Notes under the pieces: model-generated
The model's database searches: none
The model's input: only the letters and a program-made list of their open reading frames with translations
Told to the model about the DNA's origin: nothing
Translations under genes and position numbers: made by a program
NCBI GenBank assembly: GCA_964525045.1
Contig: CAZGFD010000003.1
Location: forward strand, 124,001 to 188,000
Length of the DNA: 64,000 nt
Reading direction: 5' to 3'
Source of the DNA: G020348185 sp964525045
GTDB lineage: Bacteria > Nitrospirota > Nitrospiria > Nitrospirales > UBA8639
Part shown: piece by piece, positions 1 to 8,529 of the stretch
Layout: every line of letters starts with the position of its first letter
Numbering within the stretch: position 1 is the first letter of the stretch

Positions 1-828
1 ACTTTTTTCGGCTACCTGGCAAATTCGAAGGATTTGCTCCAAGAGCTCTTTGACATCTTTTAAGTGTACCATATTGGGACCATCAGAGAGTGCGGTTTCT
101 GGGGTTGGGTGGACTTCCATAAAAAATCCATCACACCCGGCAGCGGCGGCAGAACGAGCTAACGGAGCAATATATTGGCGCTGTCCGGATGAATGGGTCC
201 CTCCCCCACCTGGCAGCTGGACGCTGTGGGTAGCATCAAATACGACTGGATATCCAAATTCACGCAAAATGGGAAATGAACGCATATCCACGACGAGATT
301 ATTGTATCCGAATGTGGTCCCGCGTTCGGTTACCAGAATTTTGTTTGTTCCGCTCTCTTCAAGTTTCTTGACCGCATTTCCCATTTCCCAGGGTGAGAGG
401 AACTGTCCTTTCTTGACATTCACCACTTTCCCCGTTTTGGCGGCTTCCACGAGAAGATCGGTTTGCCGGCACAAAAACGCCGGAATTTGCAAGACATCGA
501 CCATTTCTGCCACATGTGGAACGTCATGCATGTCATGAATATCCGTTAGAACCGGAACCCCAATATCCTCTTTGACTTTTTTCAGAATGGCGAGACCTTC
601 CTTCATCCCCAGGCCGCGAAATGAACTGATGGAACTCCGATTGGCTTTATCGTAAGAAGATTTAAAGACATAAGGAATTCCGAGCTCTCGAGTGATGGCA
701 GCAAGACTCGTGGCGGTTTCTAGGACCACCTTTTCATTTTCAATAACACAAGGGCCGGCAATGAGAAATGGTAGATGGCCATTTCCGACTTTGAAGGACC
801 CTATGTCAACGACATGAGACACGGACAT
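1..828 (-). CDS. kdsA: 3-deoxy-8-phosphooctulonate synthase (KDO-8-P synthase), 3' end cut by window edge
   Basis: Condenses phosphoenolpyruvate with arabinose-5-phosphate to KDO-8-phosphate, the committed cytosolic step toward the KDO of LPS inner core. 276 codons are visible with no stop; the family is about 275-284 residues, so only a few are missing. Family segments seen: FLIAGPCVIEN near the start, VFKSSYDKANRSS, SFRGLGMKEGL, DIHD, VKKGQFLSPWEM, TERGTTFGY and FDATHSVQLPGG. The ATG at 828 is preceded by GAGGAAACTTCC, a good ribosome binding site. It follows pyrG by 27 bp on the same strand, which suggests co-transcription with pyrG and kdsB. Function is certain from the motifs; only the C-terminus is unseen. 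Confidence 0.96.
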   Translation of the reverse strand, partial: MSVSHVVDIGSFKVGNGHLPFLIAGPCVIENEKVVLETATSLAAITRELGIPYVFKSSYDKANRSSISSFRGLGMKEGLAILKKVKEDIGVPVLTDIHDMHDVPHVAEMVDVLQIPAFLCRQTDLLVEAAKTGKVVNVKKGQFLSPWEMGNAVKKLEESGTNKILVTERGTTFGYNNLVVDMRSFPILREFGYPVVFDATHSVQLPGGGGTHSSGQRQYIAPLARSAAAAGCDGFFMEVHPTPETALSDGPNMVHLKDVKELLEQILRICQVAEKS

Positions 829-855
829 GGAAGTTTCCTCTTTGGCGTGGCTTCC

Positions 856-2457
856 CTATCGACCGAATTTTTTTTGTAACGCGGCCCCAATGAAGGACGT
901 AAAAAGTGGATGCGGAGCATGGAAGCGCGAATGGAATTCCGGATGAAACTGAGTGCCGACGAACCAGGGATGATCCCGAAGTTCGATAATCTCGACGAGG
1001 TGACCGTTCGGAGAGGATCCACTGACGATCAGCCCTTTGGCTACGAGTCTTTCACGGTAGGCATTATTGAACTCATATCGATGGCGGTGACGTTCAGCAA
1101 TTTCCTTTTGTCCATATACTTTTTGCGCGAGGGAGCCTTCCTCTAATTGACAAGGAAATGCCCCCAGTCGCATGGTCCCCCCCATGTCTTGGACGGCTTG
1201 CTGTTCAGGGAGAAGATCAATGACCGGATGAGGCGTATGGGCATCAAATTCAGCACTATTGGCGTTCGATAGTCCGGCGACATTTCGTGCGAATTCTATG
1301 ACGGCGCATTGCATCCCTAAACAGAGGCCTAAATAGGGAATGCGCCGCTCACGCGCATATCGGATCGCATCGACCTTCCCTTCAATTCCCCGTATGCCAA
1401 ATCCACCCGGGATTAAGATCCCATCGGCCTCACGGAGGAGGCGGTCCGGACCAACCTTTTCAATTTCACCGGACTCAATCCAGTGAATTCGAACTCCCGC
1501 TTCATCGTGAAGTCCTCCATGAATTAATGCCTCGGAGAGGCTTTTATATGATTCTTTCGATTCAGCATATTTTCCAACCAGTGCGATCGTGACTTCGTGT
1601 TTCGGGCGTTTGATTTTTTGAACCAGCGCGTCCCAATCCCGTAAATTAGGGGGGCCGGTGTCCAGGCGAAGCGATCGGACAATTAACTCATCCAACCCTT
1701 CTTTACGCAGGACAACGGGCACTTCGTATACCGTTTCAACGTCTTTGGCTGTAATGACGGATTCTTTGTCCACATTGCAAAATAACGCAATTTTCTCTTT
1801 GACCGAGGGAGGAAGGTACCGATCGGTTCGACAGAGAAGGATATTGGGTTGAATACCAATTTCCCGTAACTTATTGACCGAATGTTGGGTGGGTTTGGTT
1901 TTCAGTTCGCCAGCGGTTCCGATAAAGGGAACCAACGTGAGATGAATGTACAATACATTTTCTCTTCCGACGTCATAGGGCATTTGACGGATGGATTCTA
2001 GGAAGGGAAGACTTTCGATATCGCCGACCGTTCCCCCAATTTCGACGATGACAACATCGACTTCATGCCCAACCCTCAAGATTGTCTGCTTAATCTCATC
2101 CGTAATGTGCGGAACCACCTGAACCGTGGCTCCCAGGTATTCACCACGCCGTTCTTTTCTGATGACTGAATCGTAAATTCGACCTGTTGTACAATTATTT
2201 TCTCTGTTCAGGTGAACGGAGGTAAACCGCTCGTAATGGCCAAGATCGAGGTCGGTTTCCGCCCCATCATCGGTCACATAGACCTCACCATGCTGGTAAG
2301 GATTCATGGTTCCCGGATCGACATTGATATAGGGGTCGAGCTTCAAAAATGTTACCTTCAACCCCCGACTTTCCAGAAGTTGGCCGATTGATGCGGAGGA
2401 AAGGCCTTTTCCCAGGGAAGAGACGACTCCGCCCGTGATGAAAATGAATTTACTCAT
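856..2457 (-). CDS. pyrG: CTP synthase (glutamine-hydrolysing)
   Basis: Converts UTP, ATP and glutamine to CTP in the cytosol. 533 residues, the usual length. The N-terminal synthetase domain opens with FITGGVVSSLGKG (nucleotide-binding loop) and contains GGTVGDIE. The C-terminal class I glutamine amidotransferase domain has the nucleophile elbow GLCLGMQ (Cys near residue 380) and the His-Glu pair in GTQFHPEF near the end. It lies between kdsB and kdsA. CTP is the co-substrate of KdsB, so this small cluster couples nucleotide and LPS precursor supply. The ribosome binding site is weak (AGAG upstream of the ATG). Confidence 0.98.
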   Translation of the reverse strand: MSKFIFITGGVVSSLGKGLSSASIGQLLESRGLKVTFLKLDPYINVDPGTMNPYQHGEVYVTDDGAETDLDLGHYERFTSVHLNRENNCTTGRIYDSVIRKERRGEYLGATVQVVPHITDEIKQTILRVGHEVDVVIVEIGGTVGDIESLPFLESIRQMPYDVGRENVLYIHLTLVPFIGTAGELKTKPTQHSVNKLREIGIQPNILLCRTDRYLPPSVKEKIALFCNVDKESVITAKDVETVYEVPVVLRKEGLDELIVRSLRLDTGPPNLRDWDALVQKIKRPKHEVTIALVGKYAESKESYKSLSEALIHGGLHDEAGVRIHWIESGEIEKVGPDRLLREADGILIPGGFGIRGIEGKVDAIRYARERRIPYLGLCLGMQCAVIEFARNVAGLSNANSAEFDAHTPHPVIDLLPEQQAVQDMGGTMRLGAFPCQLEEGSLAQKVYGQKEIAERHRHRYEFNNAYRERLVAKGLIVSGSSPNGHLVEIIELRDHPWFVGTQFHPEFHSRFHAPHPLFTSFIGAALQKKFGR

Positions 2458-2506
2458 TCGACATACTCTTTGGAGAAGTGTTCAAAGGTAAAATCTTCGG
2501 ATCTCT

Positions 2507-3289
2507 TTATTTAAGACTTGAGACCTGAAACCTGAAACGTTCCTTATTAGATAATAATTCACCCGCCTCATGTAAATCCTCAACCTGGTCGATTCGAAGT
2601 GACGCATGCGTGGTTTCCCAAACCTGAATGGGAATGCCATACTCTAACGCCCGCAATTGCTCAAGCTTTTCGGCCTCTTCCAATATGCCGGTAGGCAACT
2701 CAGCAAACCGTAAGAGCGTTTCTCGACGAAAGATGTAAATGCCCAGGTGCATATAGAATGTGGGGATCGACGTCAGGTGATTGCCGTCCCGCACGCATGG
2801 GATTGGAGATCTGGAAAAGTAGAGAGCCTCTCCCGCTTGATTGGTCACCACTTTGACAACCGAAGGAATGTTAACTTGCTCCATACTCTTTACAGAACGT
2901 TTCAGAGTTCCCATTTGAGCATTACTATTGACAAACGGTTCAATTAAGTCGCTTAAGAGGCCGGGATGCAAAGGGATTTCATCGCCTTGGAGATTGACGA
3001 TTACATCGCAATCGATTTGAGAGGCCGCCTTGGCAATGCGATCAGTCCCGGTACGGCAGGGACTCTCAATAAGACAGGCGTGTCCCCCAAACCCTTCGAC
3101 GGCCTGCAAAATTCGGGTGTCATCCGTAACCACCTGAATGTCGCTAATATGAGTACTCCCTTTAACCGCTTCATAAACATGCTGAATCAATGGTTTTTCG
3201 GCCAGCTCAGCAAGAGGTTTTCCCGGAAATCGTGAGGATCCAAAACGTGCAGGAATCAACACCGTTACCGCCGGGCGTGAGCTAGTCAT
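2507..3289 (-). CDS. kdsB: 3-deoxy-manno-octulosonate cytidylyltransferase (CMP-KDO synthetase)
   Basis: Activates KDO with CTP to CMP-KDO for transfer to lipid A. 260 residues. The N-terminal nucleotidyltransferase signature IPARFGSSRFPGKPLAE is intact, as are the VTDD and NLQGDEP-like (NLQGDEI) segments. It overlaps the upstream heptose kinase gene by 8 bp (start 3289 against stop 3282), which implies translational coupling. The last eight or so residues (RFQVSSLK) are encoded by a copy of the dispersed GAAACCT heptad repeat, so the C-terminus looks extended or replaced by repeat sequence. The catalytic core is unaffected. Confidence 0.96.
   Translation of the reverse strand: MTSSRPAVTVLIPARFGSSRFPGKPLAELAEKPLIQHVYEAVKGSTHISDIQVVTDDTRILQAVEGFGGHACLIESPCRTGTDRIAKAASQIDCDVIVNLQGDEIPLHPGLLSDLIEPFVNSNAQMGTLKRSVKSMEQVNIPSVVKVVTNQAGEALYFSRSPIPCVRDGNHLTSIPTFYMHLGIYIFRRETLLRFAELPTGILEEAEKLEQLRALEYGIPIQVWETTHASLRIDQVEDLHEAGELLSNKERFRFQVSSLK
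2515..2538. repeat. GAAACCT heptad repeat inside the 3' end of kdsB
   Basis: Plus-strand reading GACCTGAAACCTGAAAC shows tandem seven-base units. It is one of about eight such tracts in the window. Here it lies within the kdsB reading frame and encodes its C-terminal tail. Confidence 0.7.
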
Positions 3290-4262
3290 GAGTAAGCGCT
3301 TCCTTCAGTTGAGGTCGAGTCACGCCTGCGGTTCCCAACATTCCCACGACCACACCAGCGGCACGATTGGCCAGTACGGCTGCCTCCCTGATGCTGGCCC
3401 CGACACTGAGGGCGAGTGCAAGAGTGCTCACTACCGTATCTCCGGCTCCAGTCACATCATACACTTGCCTTGCCATAGCCGGAATATGCCAATGGGCCTG
3501 ATTTTCTTCATAGAGACTCATCCCCTGTTCCCCTCGGGTAACCAGAACGGCTTTACAGTTCAGCCTTTTTCTCAGTAATGGGCCTACCTCATTTATTGGA
3601 TGATTGCTGTTAGCCCTCAACCCAGCAGCTTGATAGGCTTCGACATGGTTTGGGGTGACCACCGTCACATCAGAATAATATTCAAAATGTTTCACTTTGG
3701 GATCAACGACAACAGGGACCCCGTGCCTGACGGCTAACGCCCGAAGGTGAGTCATCAGTGAAGGGGTGACAACCCCTTTATCATAATCCGAAATGACCAG
3801 ACATGTCACTTCAGAAAGGCGGGACCCGACATATCGCAGAATTTTTCGTTCAATTAATGGCGATAAGAGTTCAGGTTCTTCAATATCATATCGAACGATT
3901 TGTTGGTTGTGGGCGATGATACGAGTCTTTCGGGTGGTTGGACGTTCTGCATCCATCACGATCCCACCCCGGTTTCGACGATAGGTGGAAAGTTCTTTGA
4001 GGAAGGATCGACCGCTCTCGTCGGTTCCAATCACTCCGCACAGGTCGGCTTGACCTCCCAGGGATTTGAGATTTTTAAAGACATTGGCCGCTCCACCTAA
4101 ACTAAGAGTCTCTGATTGTACATGGACCACCGGGACAGGCGCTTCCGGCGAGACGCGATGGACCTGCCCCCAAATATAATGGTCGAGGATCACATCACCG
4201 ACGACGAGAACGTTGGCCCTCGAAAAACGCTTAAGATATCGTTCCAGCTTTTTGGGAGTCAT
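3282..4262 (-). CDS. rfaE1: D-glycero-beta-D-manno-heptose-7-phosphate kinase (single-domain RfaE1/HldA type)
   Basis: PfkB-family sugar kinase that phosphorylates heptose-7-phosphate at C1 on the route to ADP-heptose for LPS core. 326 residues covering only the kinase domain. The fused cytidylyltransferase-like domain of enterobacterial HldE is absent and must be encoded elsewhere. Motifs: NVLVVGDVILDHYIWG at the N-terminus, SPEAPVPV, GGAANV, and the PfkB signature DVTGAGDTV near residue 270 with the catalytic Asp. The gene overlaps kdsB by 8 bp, so KDO and heptose supply are co-expressed. About 95 bp without a gene separates it from lepB upstream. Confidence 0.93.
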   Translation of the reverse strand: MTPKKLERYLKRFSRANVLVVGDVILDHYIWGQVHRVSPEAPVPVVHVQSETLSLGGAANVFKNLKSLGGQADLCGVIGTDESGRSFLKELSTYRRNRGGIVMDAERPTTRKTRIIAHNQQIVRYDIEEPELLSPLIERKILRYVGSRLSEVTCLVISDYDKGVVTPSLMTHLRALAVRHGVPVVVDPKVKHFEYYSDVTVVTPNHVEAYQAAGLRANSNHPINEVGPLLRKRLNCKAVLVTRGEQGMSLYEENQAHWHIPAMARQVYDVTGAGDTVVSTLALALSVGASIREAAVLANRAAGVVVGMLGTAGVTRPQLKEALTHD

Positions 4263-4358
4263 TGGATATCATGTCGAAGAACGAAGGTTTGTTAATTACG
4301 GGGTTGATCGGTCATACTTATTTTCGACATTCGATTTTCGGTGTTCGAAATTCCCATT

Positions 4359-5123
4359 TCATCTAATCACTTTTCCAATGCGTTCCCAACGCACCCATTC
4401 GGCCCACGAACCTTTTCCATTCCACGACCAATAACTGAGAAAGGCTTTCCCTTTAATTTTATTGAATTTAACAAAGCCCCAGAACCGGCTATCCAAACTT
4501 TGATCCCGATTGTCACCCATGACAAAGTATGAATCCTGGGGAACCGTGATGGGACCAAAATTATCACGGTGGGAAATCTGTCCATCGATCATCCCTGGAT
4601 CGATGCGTTGAGTATAGTTTTGATCATGTAGGGGGACGTCATTGATGAAAACCCTTTTATTCCGAATGGTAATCTTGTCTCCGGGGAGTCCAATGATCCG
4701 TTTAATGAAATCCTTTTCCTCATCTTCCGGATATCGAAATACGATGATATCCTCCCGCTGAGGAGATCCAAAATCAATAATCATCTCCGAGGAATAGCAG
4801 GTCATGGGAGGGAAATGCAGCTTGAATTCACAATCAGTGGGCCATTGGAGGCCATAGGCCAGTTTACTGACCAGAATATGATCCCCAATCAATAACGTAG
4901 GAATCATTGAGCCAGATGGAATTTTAAAAGCTTGGACGACAAAAACCCGAATGGTGAACGCAAGAATAATGGCGATGATAATGGCTTCGGAATATTCTCG
5001 TATGAGAGATTTTTTCGAGGTCGCACTCTGTTGTTCCTGGGAAGTCGGCGAAGAGGACGACGATTCAATGGTGACGTCCTCGGGTTGTTGATTTTGCTGA
5101 TCTTCAGGAGCCATATCAATCAT
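4359..5123 (-). CDS. lepB: Signal peptidase I
   Basis: Inner-membrane serine protease that removes signal peptides from exported proteins. 254 residues. A hydrophilic Gln/Ser-rich N-terminal tail (about 40 residues) precedes one membrane segment (about 47-65). The catalytic Ser72 lies in IPSGSMIPTLL and the catalytic Lys141 in FIKRIIGLPGDK; the C-terminal box MGDNRDQSLDSRFWG is intact. Its start overlaps the lepA stop by 8 bp if the ATG at 5123 is used. The second ATG at 5114 would leave no overlap, and neither has a strong Shine-Dalgarno site. The lepA-lepB pairing is common in bacteria. Confidence 0.95.
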   Translation of the reverse strand: MIDMAPEDQQNQQPEDVTIESSSSSPTSQEQQSATSKKSLIREYSEAIIIAIILAFTIRVFVVQAFKIPSGSMIPTLLIGDHILVSKLAYGLQWPTDCEFKLHFPPMTCYSSEMIIDFGSPQREDIIVFRYPEDEEKDFIKRIIGLPGDKITIRNKRVFINDVPLHDQNYTQRIDPGMIDGQISHRDNFGPITVPQDSYFVMGDNRDQSLDSRFWGFVKFNKIKGKAFLSYWSWNGKGSWAEWVRWERIGKVIR

Positions 5124-6927
5124 TCTCGGTTTTTAAAATCGCCAGGAAAGCCTCCTGAGGAACTTCGACCCGCCCTAACCGTTTCATTCGTTTTTTCCCT
5201 TCTTTCTGTTTTTCCCATAACTTGCGCTTTCGAGTAATATCCCCACCATAACATTTCGCCGTCACATTCTTCTTGATAGCACCGACGGTTTCCCGTGCAA
5301 TCACTCGTTTGCCAATTGCCGCCTGAATCGCCACCTCAAACATCTGTTTGGGAATCAGTTCCTTCATTTTTTCCGCCAGCTGGCGTCCCCGTTGCTGGGC
5401 CTTCTCCCGATGGGTGATGAAAGACAAAGCATCGACGGTTTCTCCGTTTAACAGCAGATCCAACTTTACAAGGTCAGATTCGCGGTATCCCACTAATTCG
5501 TAATCCAACGAGGCATATCCTTGGGTACGGGATTTTAATCGGTCATAAAAGTCCAATACCATTTCATTCAAGGGCAATTCATAGGTCAACATCGCGCGAG
5601 TGGGATCCAAAAACTGGAGGGATTGTTGGACACCCCGCCGCTCCTGACAAAGTTGAAGAATATTTCCGACAAATTGTTCCGGGGTAATAATCGTCGCCTG
5701 GATAAAGGGTTCTTCTGTTCGTTCAATGATAGAGGGATCAGGAAATTTCGATGGGTTTTCAATATCCAGAACCTCTCCCTTATTCGTAGTGACCCGATAG
5801 ATGACCGTCGGGGCCGTACTAATGAGATCAAGGCCATACTCCCGCTCCAAACGTTCCCGAATAATTTCCATATGGAGAAGGCCAAGAAATCCGCACCGAA
5901 ACCCAAATCCCAAAGCCAATGAGGTTTCAGGCTCATACCCAAATGATGAATCATTAAGACGCAGTTTTTCCAATGAGTCACGGAGATCCTCGAATTTGGC
6001 ATTATCAGTCGTATACAAGCCACAAAAGACCACAGGTTTCACCTCGCGATACCCCGGAAGTGGCGCATCCGCCGGTTGACCGGCTTCGGTGATGGTGTCT
6101 CCTATTTTGGTATCAGCCAAGTCTTTCATTCCTGCACAAAGGTACCCGACATCACCTGGTCCCATTTGAGGAACCTTCATTTTCTTAGGGGTAAAAACCC
6201 CAACTTCCGCTACTTCAAAAGTCCGCTTATTCGACATCATTTGGATTTTCATGCCGGGAACGATTGTTCCGTCAAAAACCCGAAGTAATACGACCGCACC
6301 TTGATAACTATCGAACCAGGAATCGAAAATGAGCGCTTTTAGGGGTTGTTTGGGCTCCCCCTTTGGGGGAGGAATGGAATGAACAATAGCTTCAAGAACC
6401 TCTGGGACCCCCTGGCCCCCTTTGGCGCTCACTAAAAACGAGTCTTGAACCGGAAGGCCCAGAACGTCTTTGATCTGATGCTTAACCCGCTCAACATCGG
6501 CACTGGGAAGGTCAATTTTATTGATAACGGGAATGATGTGAAGATCGTTGGCAATAGCGAGATACGCATTGGCAATCGTTTGGGCTTCTACCCCTTGGGT
6601 GGCATCCACCAATAGAAGGGCTCCTTCACAGGCTGCGAGACTTCGCGAGACTTCATAGGTGAAGTCGACATGTCCAGGAGTATCGATCAGGTTAAACAAA
6701 TACTTTTTCCCATCCTTGGCCTGATACGACGTACTGACCGCATGGGCTTTAATCGTAATGCCACGCTCCCGCTCAAGATCCATGGCATCGAGAATCTGTT
6801 CGCGGGCCTCACGTTGAGTAATAGCTCCGGTGAGCTCAAGAACTCTATCAGCGAGGGTGGATTTCCCGTGATCGATGTGAGCGATGATGGAGAAGTTGCG
6901 GATTCGGGAGGACTCTGATTGGTGCAT
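5116..6927 (-). CDS. lepA: Elongation factor 4 (LepA), ribosomal back-translocase GTPase
   Basis: Translational GTPase that acts on stalled or mistranslocated ribosomes. About 603 residues, normal for LepA. G1 loop AHIDHGKST, G3 DTPGH, G4 NKID, elongation-factor domains, and the LepA-specific C-terminal domain ending in the lysine-rich KRKLWEKQKEGKKRMK. The frame is open from a TTG at 6936, but the promoter found here (-10 at 6944-6949) places transcription start near 6937. The ATG at 6927 is therefore preferred, giving a very short 5' leader. It is first gene of a lepA-lepB unit and diverges from bioA. Confidence 0.97.
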   Translation of the reverse strand: MHQSESSRIRNFSIIAHIDHGKSTLADRVLELTGAITQREAREQILDAMDLERERGITIKAHAVSTSYQAKDGKKYLFNLIDTPGHVDFTYEVSRSLAACEGALLLVDATQGVEAQTIANAYLAIANDLHIIPVINKIDLPSADVERVKHQIKDVLGLPVQDSFLVSAKGGQGVPEVLEAIVHSIPPPKGEPKQPLKALIFDSWFDSYQGAVVLLRVFDGTIVPGMKIQMMSNKRTFEVAEVGVFTPKKMKVPQMGPGDVGYLCAGMKDLADTKIGDTITEAGQPADAPLPGYREVKPVVFCGLYTTDNAKFEDLRDSLEKLRLNDSSFGYEPETSLALGFGFRCGFLGLLHMEIIRERLEREYGLDLISTAPTVIYRVTTNKGEVLDIENPSKFPDPSIIERTEEPFIQATIITPEQFVGNILQLCQERRGVQQSLQFLDPTRAMLTYELPLNEMVLDFYDRLKSRTQGYASLDYELVGYRESDLVKLDLLLNGETVDALSFITHREKAQQRGRQLAEKMKELIPKQMFEVAIQAAIGKRVIARETVGAIKKNVTAKCYGGDITRKRKLWEKQKEGKKRMKRLGRVEVPQEAFLAILKTEND

Positions 6928-6943
6928 CGTTCTCAAAAGGTTG

Positions 6944-6972
6944 ATTGTAGTAAGCCTTTATCAGGTTGTCAA
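6944..6972 (-). promoter_or_regulatory. Sigma70-like promoter for lepA-lepB
   Basis: Read on the minus strand: -35 TTGACA (6967-6972), 17-base spacer, -10 TACAAT (6944-6949). Predicted start of transcription is about ten bases before the lepA ATG. Its -35 box overlaps that of the opposing bioA promoter by five bases. Confidence 0.7.
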
Positions 6973-6994
6973 AAAAACTTAGGATCTCTATACT
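6966..6994 (+). promoter_or_regulatory. Sigma70-like promoter for bioA
   Basis: Plus strand: -35 TTGTCA (6966-6971), 17-base spacer, -10 TATACT (6989-6994), start of transcription near 7001. It shares its -35 region with the divergent lepA promoter, so the two sites probably cannot be occupied by polymerase at the same time. Confidence 0.7.
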
Positions 6995-7018
6995 CGCCTG
7001 GCTTAATCACGGTTGTTG

Positions 7019-8464
7019 ATGAAATATTCAAATTCTGCAAAACACCTGGCCCGTTTCGACCATCAATTTGTTTGGCATCCCTTCACTCCGATGAAGGAAT
7101 GGGGGCAAGCCTCCCCCCTTATCATTACCCGAGGGCAAGGGCCTTATCTTTATGATATCGACGGGCGTCGTTATTTAGATGGTACATCCTCGATTTGGGT
7201 AAATATTCATGGGCATCGAAATAGTGAGATCAATCGGGCCATTCGACAACAGCTCAATCAGGTTGCCCATAGTACCTTTCTCGGGCTTTCGAACCCTCCG
7301 GCGATCCTCCTTGCCCGTGAATTGATTCGCCTGGCTCCTGCCGGGCTCTCTCGCGTCTTTTATTCTGATGATGGATCGACTGCAATGGAAGTCGCCCTTA
7401 AAATGGCACTCCAATATTGGCGCCAACGTCGAACTCCCCGGCCAAAGAAGAAAAAATTTGTCCATTTGTCCTTAGCCTACCATGGAGACACCGTAGGAGG
7501 GATGAGCCTTAGTGGAATGGAATTATTTCACAAGCCTTTCCGGTCTATCCTTTTTTCAACCCAGCAGATCGATCCTCCCTATTGCTATCGTTGTCCCCTT
7601 CGCCTTACCTTCCCAAGTTGTCAGATGGCCTGCATCGACCCCTTGGAACAGTTACTCAAAAAAGACCATCATCACATCGCCGCAGTGGTCATCGAGCCCC
7701 TCGTCCAGGCTGTAGCCGGTATGATTCCCTCCCCGCCCGGCTATTTGAGACGGATTAGGGAATTATGTACGACCTATGATGTCTTACTGATTGCCGATGA
7801 AGTCGCGACCGGTTTTGGACGAACCGGAAAAATGTTTGCTTGTGAGCATGAAGCCGTGACTCCTGATCTCATGGCTGTCGCCAAAGGATTAACCGGAGGG
7901 TATGTACCTCTGGCCGCCACGCTGGCGACCGAGGAAATTTTTCAGGCTTTTTGGGGTGACTATGCAGAATGCAAAACCTTCTTTCATGGGCATAGTTATA
8001 CCGGAAATCCCTTGGGGTGTGCTGCCGCTCTGGCAAATCTATCACTTTTCAGGAAAGAACGGACGCTCCGAAAAGTGAGAAAAAACGCTGCTGCCCTGGG
8101 TCGATTACTCAGAGATGTCGCTCAAGAGTCAATCGTGGGCGACGTGAGACAATGTGGCTATATGGTGGGCATTGAACTGGTCAAGGATCGGCAAAACCAA
8201 ACTCCTTTTTCTTTCACCGACCGAATAGGCCACCATGTCTCAATGGAAGCACGCCGTCGAGGGTTATTAATCAGGCCTATCGGTAACGTCCTCGTACTCA
8301 TGCCTCCCTTATGTGTTGAGGTCGGCCATCTTTCACGTATGACCAAAATATTGAGAGCATCGATCCAATTTATTGAGAAAAGTCACTTGTCTGAAATTCC
8401 AAATTCCCAAAAAACAATGTCGAAACCAAAACCAATGAGAAAAAATATCAATCCCAAACGCTAG
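7019..8464 (+). CDS. bioA: Adenosylmethionine-8-amino-7-oxononanoate aminotransferase
   Basis: PLP enzyme of biotin synthesis; converts KAPA to DAPA using SAM as amino donor. Fold-type I class III aminotransferase: N-terminal substrate loop HPFTPMKEW, YHGDTVGGMS, the PLP-binding Asp in IADEVATGFGRTG, the Schiff-base lysine in AVAKGLTGG, and FFHGHSYTGNPLGCA. The frame opens at a TTG (7013), but the ATG at 7019 fits the mapped promoter better; no clear ribosome binding site. The last 30 or so residues (from about 8391) are Lys/Pro/Asn-rich, low in complexity and beyond the usual BioA end, encoded by sequence resembling the local intergenic repeats. No other biotin gene is nearby. Confidence 0.95.
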   Translation: MKYSNSAKHLARFDHQFVWHPFTPMKEWGQASPLIITRGQGPYLYDIDGRRYLDGTSSIWVNIHGHRNSEINRAIRQQLNQVAHSTFLGLSNPPAILLARELIRLAPAGLSRVFYSDDGSTAMEVALKMALQYWRQRRTPRPKKKKFVHLSLAYHGDTVGGMSLSGMELFHKPFRSILFSTQQIDPPYCYRCPLRLTFPSCQMACIDPLEQLLKKDHHHIAAVVIEPLVQAVAGMIPSPPGYLRRIRELCTTYDVLLIADEVATGFGRTGKMFACEHEAVTPDLMAVAKGLTGGYVPLAATLATEEIFQAFWGDYAECKTFFHGHSYTGNPLGCAAALANLSLFRKERTLRKVRKNAAALGRLLRDVAQESIVGDVRQCGYMVGIELVKDRQNQTPFSFTDRIGHHVSMEARRRGLLIRPIGNVLVLMPPLCVEVGHLSRMTKILRASIQFIEKSHLSEIPNSQKTMSKPKPMRKNINPKR

Positions 8465-8529
8465 GATTTTGAACCTTGGTGTGAATATGAGGTTTACTGT
8501 TGAGCGTTTGTTCCATTGTCCATTGTTGG

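Noticed and set aside
50..538. 162-codon plus-strand frame at the left edge
   Set aside because: Antisense shadow of kdsA, whose motifs are clear on the minus strand.
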